Positions 37,684 through 48,603 of a stretch of 64,000 nucleotides of DNA are shown piece by piece. Both the position numbers and the translations under genes were made by a program. Location: positions 25,550 to 89,549 of the forward strand of contig QZLH01000005.1 in NCBI GenBank assembly GCA_003833135.1. Direction: 5' to 3'. The notes under the pieces were generated by a model that saw only the letters and a list, made by a program, of their open reading frames with translations, was not told where the DNA came from and did no database searches. Each line of letters starts with the position of its first letter. The stretch's first letter is position 1. The DNA is from Oehlia diaphana. Lineage: Eukaryota; Glomeromycota; Glomeromycetes; Glomerales; Glomeraceae.

Positions 37684-38412
37684 NNNNNNNNNNNNNNNNN
37701 NNNNNNNNNNNNNNNNNNNNNNNNNNNNNNNNNNNNNNNNNNNNNNNNNNNNNNNNNNNNNNNNNNNNNNNNNNNNNNNNNNNNNNNNNNNNNNNNNNNN
37801 NNNNNNNNNNNNNNNNNNNNNNNNNNNNNNNNNNNNNNNNNNNNNNNNNNNNNNNNNNNNNNNNNNNNNNNNNNNNNNNNNNNNNNNNNNNNNNNNNNNN
37901 NNNNNNNNNNNNNNNNNNNNNNNNNNNNNNNNNNNNNNNNNNNNNNNNNNNNNNNNNNNNNNNNNNNNNNNNNNNNNNNNNNNNNNNNNNNNNNNNNNNN
38001 NNNNNNNNNNNNNNNNNNNNNNNNNNNNNNNNNNNNNNNNNNNNNNNNNNNNNNNNNNNNNNNNNNNNNNNNNNNNNNNNNNNNNNNNNNNNNNNNNNNN
38101 NNNNNNNNNNNNNNNNNNNNNNNNNNNNNNNNNNNNNNNNNNNNNNNNNNNNNNNNNNNNNNNNNNNNNNNNNNNNNNNNNNNNNNNNNNNNNNNNNNNN
38201 NNNNNNNNNNNNNNNNNNNNNNNNNNNNNNNNNNNNNNNNNNNNNNNNNNNNNNNNNNNNNNNNNNNNNNNNNNNNNNNNNNNNNNNNNNNNNNNNNNNN
38301 NNNNNNNNNNNNNNNNNNNNNNNNNNNNNNNNNNNNNNNNNNNNNNNNNNNNNNNNNNNNNNNNNNNNNNNNNNNNNNNNNNNNNNNNNNNNNNNNNNNN
38401 NNNNNNNNNNNN
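37684..38412. other. assembly gap (729 N)
   Basis: Undetermined bases inside the MULE-like element. Any transposase would have to lie here, and about 730 bp is too short for a full one if the gap size is correct. Confidence 0.99.
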
Positions 38413-38505
38413 ATGTCAAAAGAAGAGTGTCCTTTTTCTGATTTAATGTGTAAACCCATATTACATTCTGATATAAGGGAAACTATATAACGCCCAATTT
38501 CACAA

Positions 38506-38784
38506 TTAATATTTAACTAATATTATTTTAGTGTTTGCAACATTTTTCAAAATAATTCCCTTTTCATTAAAAAATTCCAAACTTTCTCTAGTACAATGAC
38601 ACCCTTTACAAACCTTATTTTGTTGTTGATGACATGTTAACAATTTCATAGAAAAATATTTTGTAAAAAAAAGAAAGGCGATGTGTGGCGTAAAAGGATT
38701 GATCAGAGTTTTATAATTACCGAAATAATCGTCCGGATCATGTGCGCAGATTATGTGTAACCTGGCAACAAATCCGGCTACCAT
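38506..38784 (-). CDS. small cysteine-motif ORF inside the MULE-like element
   Basis: A 92-codon frame whose first 20 or so codons lie in the terminal inverted repeat. The later part reads VCKGCHCTRESLEFF, then NEKGIILKN, similar in layout to small CxxC proteins in which a second CxxC follows, but that second pair is replaced here (VANTK). It may be a captured or element-encoded exon. Expression is doubtful. Confidence 0.35.
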   Translation of the reverse strand: MVAGFVARLHIICAHDPDDYFGNYKTLINPFTPHIAFLFFTKYFSMKLLTCHQQQNKVCKGCHCTRESLEFFNEKGIILKNVANTKIILVKY

Positions 38785-38821
38785 TTTTTACATGGTGATG
38801 CTAGGGTCGTTTCCCACATTG

Positions 38822-39206
38822 GATGATGTCACGTGAGTGACAGAATTCACGTGATCGATCATTTTCATAGTAGACATATACAATCTTCGCTTCGCTCCGA
38901 ACATTTACCAATATTATTATTGTTGTTACATAGTGCATTTAAAAAATGCGCAATATTTTAAAAAGAAATAAATAAGTAATGATTTACTATTGATTTTATA
39001 TGACTTTGTTACATATATTATTGTATCATTTGTAAATAAAAATTTTAAATCTGTATCATTATTACAAAATTTCTAAGACTAAATAAAAAAATAAATATTA
39101 TATAACAGATAATATGTAAACTTTATTTACAGATCTATATAATCTATATAAAAATTGTCCTCTAGTACAATAATAATAAATTTTAACTATATTTAAAAAT
39201 GAATTA
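38822..39206. other. intergenic DNA, 3' side of the monooxygenase
   Basis: No gene. Two CACGTGA motifs lie at 38831-38837 and 38848-38854. The rest is AT-rich and probably carries the 3' end of the monooxygenase transcript. Confidence 0.35.
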
Positions 39207-40779
39207 TTAAATAATATTTATAACTAAATCACGAACTTTCATTAAAAAGTTTGTAGTCTTTAGTACACTATTTCTAATAATAAGACCAAAATATCCAACT
39301 GGTGTAATGTGATTTATTGTAGCGTTTCTAGATTTTAACACATCAACAGGTGCTCGTTTTAACATTTTATTTTCGTATTCTTTAATACAAGAAATATAAT
39401 TCTCCGGAGAATAGTTAAGTAACGCTTGAGAAAGAGCTTCAGCATCTTGAATAGCATGTGTTGTTCCTAATCCTAATAAAGGACTCATAGCATGTGCTGC
39501 ATCTCCAATTAATGTAACTCGGCTACTTGTCCACGACTTAATAGTTAATGGATTGATATCTCGTATTTGTCTTCGTTGTATTGGATTATAAGTTTTAAAT
39601 GGATAATTTTCTGACTCTTTTGGAACTTCTTTAGGAGCTAAATCCCATAGTTCTAATAAAATATCCGTCATTTCATTCTCTGGCCTTAATTTTCGAATCA
39701 TATTTTTAACATGTTCAACAACTGATGCAGGATTATTATCATCAACTTTAAATTTTTCAGTTTCATCATTATCTAATTCGCTAGAATAAAAATATGCTAT
39801 TGTTGTTCTATAATGAAGTTCATCTGAATTGTTTTTATTCTCGTAATTTTGTTCTTGATCAATTGAAATTAAACGAAATGCAATGAGTGTTGCATCTCCA
39901 TTTAACCCAAGTGTTTTTTGAACTAAACTATTTCCATTAGCTTTAGTTAGCCTGTCCATTAGATGTTTAGGCACAACGACATTTGCAACAACATAAGTTG
40001 CTCCAATATCGTTAATTTGTAATTCAGGTATTTTTTGCTTTCGAACTAAAGGAAAGAAAAAAAAATACATATTGATTATTAGTCAAACAATAAAATAAAT
40101 AATATTTATTTTAATAAATTAAATCTTGAATTTTTACCTGGAGAATTAACTCCACTTGCATCAACTAAAATGTCACAAAATTCTTGTGAACCGTCCTCGA
40201 AATTTACCCAAACACCTTCGTTAGTTTCTTCATATTTGACAAGCTTTTTACCCCATTGAACTGGAACATTTTCTAATAAAACATCTCTAAGTCTATCACG
40301 ATAAGCAACAGTCATTGATAGAAAACGATCGGGTATTTCTGCGATTTCATAAATATTTTTAAATTGTTTAAATGGGGGTCTTAATAAAAGATTTCCCTCG
40401 TGATCATTAGCTGAAACTCCATGATATTCTACATCAGGAATTGGATTTGGAATTGCTTTTGGAAGGTTCAAAGCGACTGAGGATGGAATACAATTCATAA
40501 GTGATCGAAATCCATGAGATGTAAATCCTACATGATAACCTTGCCATCGATCTAATGTTTTTAATACGAAGTGAGTTAGTCACGTGATATTGTTAATGAA
40601 AGGATAATTACAAAAATTCATACAAATTATTTACCTTTAGGACCAGATTCTCGTTCAAAAATCTTTACATTGAATTCTTTTTTATCTTTATTTTTTATCA
40701 AAGAATGATAAAGAGAAAGCCCTCCCGGACCTGCACCGATAATAATTACAGTTGGAACTTTGGCTTTTTCTTGATACAT
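39207..40779 (-). CDS. FAD-dependent monooxygenase
   Basis: Three exons (40635-40779, 40138-40551, 39207-40045) join in phase 1 at both introns and give 465 residues without a stop. The start MYQEKAKVPTV is directly followed by the Rossmann motif GAGPGG (residues 15-20), which binds the ADP part of FAD. A DILVDASGVNSPVR segment around residues 175-190 corresponds to the DG motif, and GDAAHAMSPLLGLG at about 367-380 is the second FAD motif. This is the layout of group A aromatic or small-molecule hydroxylases, which use NAD(P)H and oxygen. The substrate cannot be read from the sequence. The C-terminus has a hydrophobic stretch that may sit on a membrane. No other metabolic gene is near, so no pathway is implied. 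Confidence 0.92.
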
Positions 40780-41465
40780 TTTCGGTATAGTATTATTTTC
40801 TTTTTTAAAAAAAGTTTTAATTTTAATTTTTTTTAAAAAATTTTGATAAGAATTGTTCGAATGTATTATTTAAAAAAATTTTATGTTTTCTTGATAAATT
40901 CTAACATGAAAATTGTGGAATATTTATAATAAAAATGATCTTGACGAAATTGACTTAATTTAACCGAAATTTAATCGAATTTACCCGAAATTTACCCGAA
41001 ATTTGATCGACATTTATCCGAAATTTATCCGAAATTTATCCGAAATTTAAATTGAGATATTATTTCCAAAATTTATCCGAGTTGTATGAGAACAACACAT
41101 ACTGTACAGTGTACACCTTATTTACAAATTCAAACTTTCCCATAGAGATAATCAATACTGTACCTTAATATTTGAATAATTTGTTCGTTTAATTCTTAAT
41201 TTGTTAAACTTATTTGTTATTTGATGATGAAATTTTTGACAGGCAGAATTGAAGGAACATATTTTAAATGTTAAAAGTTCGCATTTTTAAGATTATTAAA
41301 AAAAATGATTAATTTCAAGTTAGAATTTGACAATTCAAAATTTTAAATTACTGTATATGGTACCTTAGTGTGTCATTCATTAGCCTTATTTAACATCATT
41401 ATAATTTTGAATAAAATTCCTAAATATGTAAATATGTAAAAAGGAAAATTATGTAAATATCAATC
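40780..41465. other. upstream region of the monooxygenase
   Basis: A run of about nine imperfect CCGAAATTTA units lies at about 40963-41050. The rest is AT-rich with no gene. Confidence 0.55.
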
Positions 41466-41640
41466 ATCTCCACCACTGTTGGCAGCCAGAGCACCCTGAG
41501 AACCAGAAAACAATAATCCCAAATCTATAGTCTGTTCTGATTACATGACTTCCTGCTAAGTATTGTCAATAGATTATCTAATCATATAGAGGCGGTGAAG
41601 CTTATCTTTACTACTTATGTATTATTAATTATTAGGCCAA
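41466..41640 (+). pseudogene. 12-cysteine family relic A
   Basis: Fragments align in order with member 1 (26463-27326): CCACCACTGTTGGCAGCCAG (PPxLAARAP spacer), then PKSIVCSDYMTS, then after a deletion NHIEAVKLIFTTYVLLIIR, matching the terminal hydrophobic segment. The first cysteine block is absent and stops interrupt it. Confidence 0.75.
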
Positions 41641-43459
41641 ACAAATTTGATTTTTCGGTCCACGTCACCGGCCGGGTCAATTTTTGTAAAACTTCGAAAA
41701 AAAATTTTATATATTGTTTATTATAAATATTTGTCAGATAAACGTTTTTAATTTTTTAAGGAGTCATGTAAAATTTTCTATTATAAAAAACAAAAAATAA
41801 AACCTGGGTTGCAGTTGAGGTGTACATTTGAAAATCAATGGTATATCGTTTATAAGAAAATTTGGTAAAGGTCGTGATTTTTCCACTTTTGTTATTGTTC
41901 GGTGTGAAAATTTTATTTTTAAGTGGGTAAAGAGTGGCGTTATGCTGATGACGATAGAGCCTATGGATCGTAATAGCGATAGCTCACATGGGTCAAGGAT
42001 ATAGAAGACAAAATAAATAAGACGATTGACAAGACCGGTCAAATAAAATTTTAAATTCTATAACAGACCATATATAAATTTTCAATACGTAAATTTTATA
42101 GTATTGAATATATTTATTAGTTCATTAAAATCAGCTCTTGTGGCCAAATTTTGCGGCAAACCACACCGTATACTAAGGAGTAGCTTTTTGTACAGTATCT
42201 CCCAATTTGATTTTTGAGAAAAATTATAAAAAAATAATTAAGCTTCAAATTTGTTAAATTCACAAATAATATTTCTCTGCTGCCAACGATTGTCAATTTC
42301 CTTTGCACGACGGTCAAGGTATTATGTACATGTCTTTAGATAAAAGGTGGGTAGATGTAAAGATATAAAATTAGCATCAAATAAGGAAAAAATATTTGTT
42401 AATAGATCATCACGAACTTGCTTGTTTGCACCATTCGACATTTATATATTGACAAGTAATTTATTACGCCCATTAATTTGATCATGATATTTGAATCTAT
42501 ATAATAAAAAAATTCTGACATTTCCAAAATACAGTAATTTACGCCCAATCTATCCCATATTTATTATGGTTATTAATTTGGTTGTTGTACGTTCTCCAAT
42601 TTGTGTGGTTAATCCGATTCCGGCTAATGAAATTTTGATCGGGATATTTTTTCCTTGTTAATGAGATAATTCAAAGTTTAATTTGAAAAAAAAAAAATAT
42701 TTTTGTTTTTTTTTTCAAGTGAAAAATAATTTATCTTTTATTTTTAATAAAAATTAAATATTTAATAATTTTAATAATTTTCAAATTTTACGTAATATTT
42801 AATATATGAACCAAATAATAATATTAATTTATTTTATTATCGTGAAAAGAAATTTATTTTAAAATTTTACTAATTAGCGATGAAACATGAGAAATATTTA
42901 AAGGAAGCTCATTTTTGTGTCCGATTTTTCGCTAAAATTTGATCAGAAACACTTTTATCACAATAAATTTATTAAATTTATTTAAGACCATTGATCCTGG
43001 TGCAAAGCAACGGGTGACTGTTAGCTTAAAAAAAAAAGAAAATAAAAAAATTTTACTGATTTTATCGAGTATAGAAAACAGCTACTATTTCTTTCCTGGT
43101 TTATATGGTTTGTGCGTTAGATTTAGATTACATATTCCTAATCGATTTGATTACAGAGTAACGGTCCACCCTTCCTCCTCACGAATTCGTGTCTTATTTA
43201 CATAAAAAAATGTGATAATGAAAAAATTACGTATTATTTTATTACGACATTTTGTATTATAGATTATTTAATCAATTTAATATTCATTAATTCATCATGA
43301 TAATATTATTACGTAGTTATTATGGGGAATTTCTATATATTCTTCTGAAATGATGAATTATTTCATGAAAATTAATTACGTGAAAATGTACTTTTGATTT
43401 TTAATAAATAACATAACGTAAATTATGCAAATAATTTGTAAATTTTTTCATAAAATGTA
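41641..43459. other. intergenic DNA without a supported gene
   Basis: Short frames occur on both strands (for example at 41764-42042 and 42939-43205), but none has a recognisable motif or neighbouring exon. Nothing else seen. Confidence 0.35.
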
Positions 43460-43992
43460 ATGAAAGCAATGGTACGAATGTGCCTTCAACTCATGGTAGT
43501 TGACACAGTTATTAAACCCAATCGTAACTATGTAGCAACCTCACCTGGATATGAGTTCCAAGGTCAAGATAAAGACGAAAATATTGATTATGTGAAAAAA
43601 GTTTTTGTATGTTATATTGAAGAAGTTGAACATATCATTATCATTGGGGCGCTACGTTGGACTTCTTTTATGGACTGCTTCGTCCGCGTGTTTGACTTGG
43701 ATGCTATGAACAGCTTGTTATGGTTTCATGGTGATTATTCTAAAATATTGAAAAGAGAGGCAAAGGGACTTAAAAACGGCCGGGAGTGTCATGGGTTTTT
43801 GTAGAGTCCGAAGGAATTGTTATTGAAACTAAGAGTGGTATGTGCGAATTTCGCTCATATTTTTTTTTTATATATCTTAAACTATTATATCTATTTCTTC
43901 CAGATACACCATATAATCATTTTAACTTTCTTGTTGAAGAAACCAAAAGGAAGTTGAGAACGAAAAGCTCAAGAAAGAAACATTGTCACTGA
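43460..43992 (+). pseudogene. unrecognised gene remnant, two exons in different frames
   Basis: A frame from 43460 to 43804 (including YVATSPGYEFQGQD and ALRWTSFMDCFVRVF) ends where a second frame begins. The second runs from about 43786 to 43837 (SWVFVESEGIVIETKS). It then splices cleanly (GTATGT...TTCCAG) to 43904-43992, adding DTPYNHFNFLVEETKRKL and a basic C-terminus. The clean splice and composition suggest real coding sequence. The two parts differ by one frame with no obvious intron, so either a frameshift or an unseen exon boundary separates them. Function unknown. Confidence 0.4.
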
Positions 43993-45230
43993 TTTGGATT
44001 TCTTGATTGTGTTTGCGTGTACTTTTGTTTAATTTTTTTTCGATCAGCTAAGAATACAAAATCAAAATTTTATTTTGAAACGTAAAAAAACGATTAATAT
44101 TTTACAATGAGCGTAAAGAATTATTTTTTCCATATACGATACAACTAAGCCGCATTTTTCTAGAGCGAATAACCTTATTTTAATTAGTAACTAGAAATAT
44201 GCATTCATTATTGGGGACTTCGTCCCCAATGATAATATTATTATTTTATTATTAGAAAAAACAGTTAAAAAAAACTTCTGAAAGATTTTGTTATATCTAT
44301 AGCGATCTATTGGCATTAAAATCGGAAAATTTTATTTATACAACATTTGTATTATATTATACCGATCTATTATTATTGTTAGAACTAATAATATTTACCA
44401 AAGAAAATTTTTTACATCCGTGATCGGCAAAATTAAATTTTTCTATTATTTGATGACAACATGCAACGAAAGTGGCACAAATTGCAATTTTAACCTTTTG
44501 ATGTCAAAAAGCCTAAGCACATTAATCACTTCAAAAACACATACGCTAAATTATTGTATCTATTTATTAAAAAGAATTATTATTTTATTAATAAAATTAT
44601 TGTATCTATTTATTAATAAAATTATTATGACTATATAATATTTATTAAAAAATTAATTTATTTAAATATTAAAAATATTATACTGCATATTCTATTTTGA
44701 TTGTACAATAATTTTTTTGAAATATCTAATATACTTGACATTATTTGATATCGTAGTATATATATAATAAAAGAAAAAAATTAATTGTATATTTTAAACT
44801 ATTAATCAATTAATAAATGAAAGTGCAAACTATTTTAATAAATTTGATATTCCCAGTCAAGTTATTTTATATTGTATAATTATTTGGTTTGAAAAAAAGA
44901 AATTTTTTTTTAAAATCTCTTTTTTTACGTAAATTACACCTACATAATTGTAAATAATTCACTATTATTTTCTTCTTATCCGTATTTTTACACTTAAAAA
45001 AAAAAAAAGTGATAAAATTAAAATGTAGTACGTTTTTACTGTTGTTTTACAACAAGTGTTTGATCGATATGTAAAAACATCATGTCACTTGGTTACAACA
45101 AGTGATATGTTATTTATAATAAAAGGCAATGTTTTACAACACACAACATGCTTTTGAATTGTATGGTACGCCATACTGTTGTCCCACACATTTAGTTTGT
45201 ATCACACATCATTGGCTATTCCTTTTATGG
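43993..45230. other. intergenic DNA with a short perfect hairpin
   Basis: ATTGGGGACTTCGTCCCCAAT at about 44210-44230 is a hairpin with 8-bp arms (ATTGGGGA and TCCCCAAT); a related GACTTCGTCCCCCATTG lies at 47251-47267. Several TTTACAACAAGTG / CACTTGGTTACAAC words occur at about 45040-45140. No gene. Confidence 0.45.
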
Positions 45231-45415
45231 TTAATTAATTATTCAATTTTTCAGCCCAAATTAACCAATAATTAATACCCCCACTCAGGTGATCATCACC
45301 TATGCACTTGTGACATAAATAATAAGGCTATATCCTTTGTGATCACCTGAGTGGGGTGATAATTAACCATAATTAACCAAATTAACCAAATAATTAACCA
45401 AATTAATCGGCTAAA
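45231..45415. repeat. small inverted-repeat element upstream of the BED-Sel1 gene
   Basis: ACTCAGGTGATCA (about 45285) is inverted as TGATCACCTGAGT (about 45341), with CCCC/GGGG extending both arms and GGTTAATTA / TAATTAACC outside them. The right arm continues into ATTAACCAA direct repeats. It looks like a MITE. Confidence 0.6.
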
Positions 45416-45453
45416 TATCAATCCCGTATAACATACAGAATAAAAGATAATTC

Positions 45454-45461
45454 TATATAAA
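45454..45461 (+). promoter_or_regulatory. TATA box candidate of the BED-Sel1 gene
   Basis: TATATAAA, about 93 bp upstream of the ATG at 45554. It is the same octamer found upstream of two kinases here. Confidence 0.4.
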
Positions 45462-45553
45462 TCACTTGTCCCTTCGTAATTTTTGTCACTTATTTTGTAT
45501 CTTTTTATCTTCCTTAGACTAGAATAATAATTTTTTCAGATAAACCATTCCAA

Positions 45554-46897
45554 ATGGTAAGAAAAAAAGGACCTGTTTGGGAACATTTTGAAATAGTTGG
45601 CAATAACAACTCACATCCTCACGTACAATGTAAATACTGTTCTAAGGACTTTCAACGAGCTGTTCCAGAAAGAATGCAAGCCCATCTTAACAAAAAGTGC
45701 CTAAATGCACCAAATAATGCAAAATCGCAAATTAAGAAACAAAATACTACATCTAAAATTGATAATATTGAACACATGAGCGAAGAACAAATGTCTCTTG
45801 ATTTATTACTAGCTAATGCATTAACCTCAACTAGAGAAGTAAAAATGCAAACGGATGATAATGAGAAATTGCTTTATCAAAGTGATATACGTCATCTTGG
45901 TTATTGTTACCAGAGTGGAATAGGACCTGAAAAAGATGGAATTAGAACATTTGAACTATTCAAGGAAGCAACTGAAAAAGGAGATATTGATTCAATAAAT
46001 AATCTTGGGAAATGTTATCAAAGCGGAATAGGAATTGAAAAAGATGAAATTAGAGAATTTGAATTATATATGGAAGCAGCCAAAATGGGTGATGTTAATT
46101 CACTCTATAACCTTGGAGTTAGTTATCATTATGGAATAGGAACTGAAAAGGATGAAATTAAAGCATTTGAACTGTATGAGAAAGCAGCTGGAAAAGGTCA
46201 AATTAATGCAATCAATAATCTTGGATATTGTTATAAAAATGGAATAGGAACTGAAAAAGATGAAATTAAAGCATTTGAATTATATAAAGAAGCAGCTGAA
46301 AAAGGAAATATTGGTGCAATAAATAAACTTGGACATTGCTATCAAAGTGGAATAGGAACTGAAAAAGATGAAATTAGAGCATTTGAATTATATAAAGAAG
46401 CAGCTGAAAAAGGAGATATTGATGCAATATATAATCTTGGATGTTGCTATCGAAATGGAATAGCAATTGAAAAAGATGAAATTAAAGCATTTGAATTATA
46501 TAAAGAAGCAGCTGAAAAAGGAGATATTGATGCAATATATAATCTTGGGAAATGTTATCAAAATGGAATAGGAACTGAAAAAGATGAAATTAGAGCATTT
46601 GAATTATATAAAGAAGCAGCTGAAAAAGGAGATATTGATGCAATAAATAATCTTGGATATTGTCATCAAAATGGAATAGGAATTGAAAAGGATGAAATTA
46701 AAGCATTTGAACTGTATGAGAAAGCAGCTGGAAAAGGTCAAATCAATGCAATCAATAATCTTGGATATTGTTATAAAAATGGAATAGGGACTGAAAAAAA
46801 TGAAATTAGAGCATTTGAATTGTATATAGAAGCAGTTGGAAATGGTTATACCAATTTAATATTTTGTCAATTTTGTCAAGAAATTTTACTGGATTAA
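45554..46897 (+). CDS. BED zinc-finger / Sel1-repeat fusion protein
   Basis: An intact single-exon frame of 447 residues. Residues about 8-50 form a BED-type finger: W9 and F12, then C26xxC29, H44 and C49. BED fingers bind DNA and are common at the N-terminus of hAT transposases and in genes derived from them. A linker of about 55 residues follows. From about 105 to 435 there are nine Sel1-like repeats of 36 residues (INNLGYCYKNGIGTEKDEIK, AFELYKEAAEKG), several almost identical in DNA. The last repeat is cut short and the protein ends with a CQFCQ-containing tail. No transposase core is present, so this looks like a DNA-binding module joined to a protein-interaction array. The Sel1 consensus differs from that of the Sel1-kinase gene, so the arrays have separate origins. 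Confidence 0.87.
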   Translation: MVRKKGPVWEHFEIVGNNNSHPHVQCKYCSKDFQRAVPERMQAHLNKKCLNAPNNAKSQIKKQNTTSKIDNIEHMSEEQMSLDLLLANALTSTREVKMQTDDNEKLLYQSDIRHLGYCYQSGIGPEKDGIRTFELFKEATEKGDIDSINNLGKCYQSGIGIEKDEIREFELYMEAAKMGDVNSLYNLGVSYHYGIGTEKDEIKAFELYEKAAGKGQINAINNLGYCYKNGIGTEKDEIKAFELYKEAAEKGNIGAINKLGHCYQSGIGTEKDEIRAFELYKEAAEKGDIDAIYNLGCCYRNGIAIEKDEIKAFELYKEAAEKGDIDAIYNLGKCYQNGIGTEKDEIRAFELYKEAAEKGDIDAINNLGYCHQNGIGIEKDEIKAFELYEKAAGKGQINAINNLGYCYKNGIGTEKNEIRAFELYIEAVGNGYTNLIFCQFCQEILLD

Positions 46898-47404
46898 AAT
46901 TTTAGAAATTATAAAATATAAAAATTAAATGTTGATAACCGAGATAAACTTGCGTACTAGTAACTAGATAAGAGCGAATTAGGCAGATTTGGAATCATTG
47001 ATCCAATATTGCTAATAATACCTTAATTTTCATGTAACTGATTCGTTAAGGTCAACATTATAACAAAATATATCCAATCTACTATTAAAATTGGAACATA
47101 ACTCTCTTTACTTGTTTTAGTCCTTGCTACTGCTAGTAATAATAGTCACGTTTTTGAATTTTAATGTACGCAAATTGATCTCAAATTTTGTAAATGTTAT
47201 TCAGGATGAGTGGATTATAGTCATAACAAAATTTATAATTAATAACTAGAATAGACTTCGTCCCCCATTGTTTAATTTTCTGTATTGAAATATTGAAATC
47301 AAATCTATGAGTTGCATTTTACTGGCATTAACAAAATACTCTAACTGAAAATATTTATAAACCAAAATATAAAAATTTTTTTTTTTGATACAAATTTTAC
47401 AATT
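46898..47404. other. intergenic DNA
   Basis: No gene seen. Contains a short GACTTCGTCCCCCATTG motif at 47251-47267. Confidence 0.35.
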
Positions 47405-47770
47405 ATTATTTAACCCAGCTTCCCCAGTATCACCGTCACTTTTTCCACCCCACGTGATTTTGTGAAATTCATCACCGGCATCACGCCCCACCGCGTTTTC
47501 ACTGTTTATATTTATCTGAGGGACATATTTTTTTTTGCTTCACAAAATTATTTTTTTCACATCCCTTTAAATGTCACCGGTCACGTGGGGTGGAATTTTA
47601 ATTATAAAAGTGTCGGTGATGCAAATGTATCGTTCTTATACGTGTACGACATACTATCTTATACGACCTATATTGTGTGACATATGCGTCGTATAAGAAC
47701 ATAGCACCTGATCGTATAAGAACGATACATTTGCGTCGGTGATACTGGGGTAAATTTATTTAACCCACCC
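47405..47770. mobile_element. nested inverted-repeat element
   Basis: Three inverted pairs are visible. The outer pair is CCCCAGTATCACCG (about 47421) and CGGTGATACTGGGG (about 47737). The pair CCACCCCACGTGA / TCACGTGGGGTGG lies at about 47447 and 47581. The third pair is GCAAATGTATCGTTCTTATACG / CGTATAAGAACGATACATTTGC (about 47620 and 47712). The first and third pairs are nested; the second is staggered between them. The 72-codon frame here is an artefact of the repeat. Confidence 0.7.
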
Positions 47771-48041
47771 ATATCACATGATTTTTAATTTTAATTTTTT
47801 ATTTTTTAATGCCTGCGGGTTTCACTGTATTTCAGTCTTTTTTTTACGTGTGAATAATTGAATAAAATATAGAAATTTTTAATACATAGTGAAATTTGAT
47901 AAACCGGATCTTCGATAAACCAGATTTGGGCCTAAACCGGACTTTTTTGCTGGAACCAAATCACGTATATTAAAATAGGTTCGATATACCAGAGTTTACT
48001 AGTAAAAGCTCGATATTCGCTATATCGGATCAATTTTCTAA
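47771..48041. repeat. GATAAACCGGAT-rich repeat, left part
   Basis: Words such as GATAAACCGGATCTTCGATAAACCAG (about 47898) and CTAAACCGGAC recur; related words lie at 48614-48626 and 48885-48915. Similar words occur in pogo/Tigger-type ends, but I see no matching inverted end. The solo LTR inserted into this older repeat. Confidence 0.4.
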
Positions 48042-48045
48042 CCAG

Positions 48046-48603
48046 TGTAACATCTAAGCCCGTGATAAATCACGTTGCCACCTTAGATATTAACAAAATA
48101 ACTCTTTATTAATAATATAAATAAATACAATATTATGCTTGGTTTCATAAATAAAAAAAAAATTGTCAAACATTTTTCGAATTATATTCCTCTCGGGTAG
48201 TCACATTATCCTTGCTATTTATATTTGTTTACGTTTATCCCAATTATTATCCTTGTAGATCCGAATACTGCGCAAAATTGGTGGATATTTTCTAAAATTT
48301 TGTGGGTACTGCGCAAAATTGGTGGACGAAATCTCATAAAATATTCCATTCTTTATGAATTTCGATCTTATTGGTTCCTCAAATATATATTACATATTTT
48401 GAGATCGACAACCTGATGATCATTAGTAACCCATTATTTTGTACTATCCTTGTTCCCACATAAATCATTAGTTTAAGGTCATTACGGACCCACGTGATAA
48501 ACTACACTAACTAAATCAATTAAAATAAAATTTATACACTAAGTTTAAATATAAAACTACGCCACATTATTAATAAATTTACTATGTATACTACGGCATT
48601 ACA
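48046..48603 (+). mobile_element. solo LTR-like copy 2
   Basis: Same ends as 34796-35304 (TGTAACATC ... GGCATTACA) and same orientation. Flanked by CCAG at 48042-48045 and 48604-48607. It is about 50 bp longer than copy 1 and diverged in the middle. It splits the GATAAACCGGAT repeat. Confidence 0.75.

Larger units (their letters stand above)
37371..38811. mobile_element. MULE-like element with about 100-bp terminal inverted repeats (contains gap)
   Basis: The outer ends are AACGACCCTA and its inverse; the inverted repeat continues for about 100 bp (37371-37470 against about 38716-38811) with few mismatches, including CCGGATTTGTTGCCAGGTTA. An exact 10-bp direct repeat TCCCACATTG flanks it (37361-37370 and 38812-38821). 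Long terminal repeats with a 9-11 bp duplication are the pattern of Mutator-like elements. The middle is an assembly gap. Confidence 0.85.

Noticed and set aside
37664..38459. Two long open frames across the second gap
   Set aside because: Open only because N codons are not stops.
41764..43205. Short frames on both strands
   Set aside because: No recognisable motif, no splice partners, composition like intergenic DNA.
47462..47680. 72-codon frame in the nested inverted repeats
   Set aside because: Explained by the repeat itself; the opposite strand is equally open in part.
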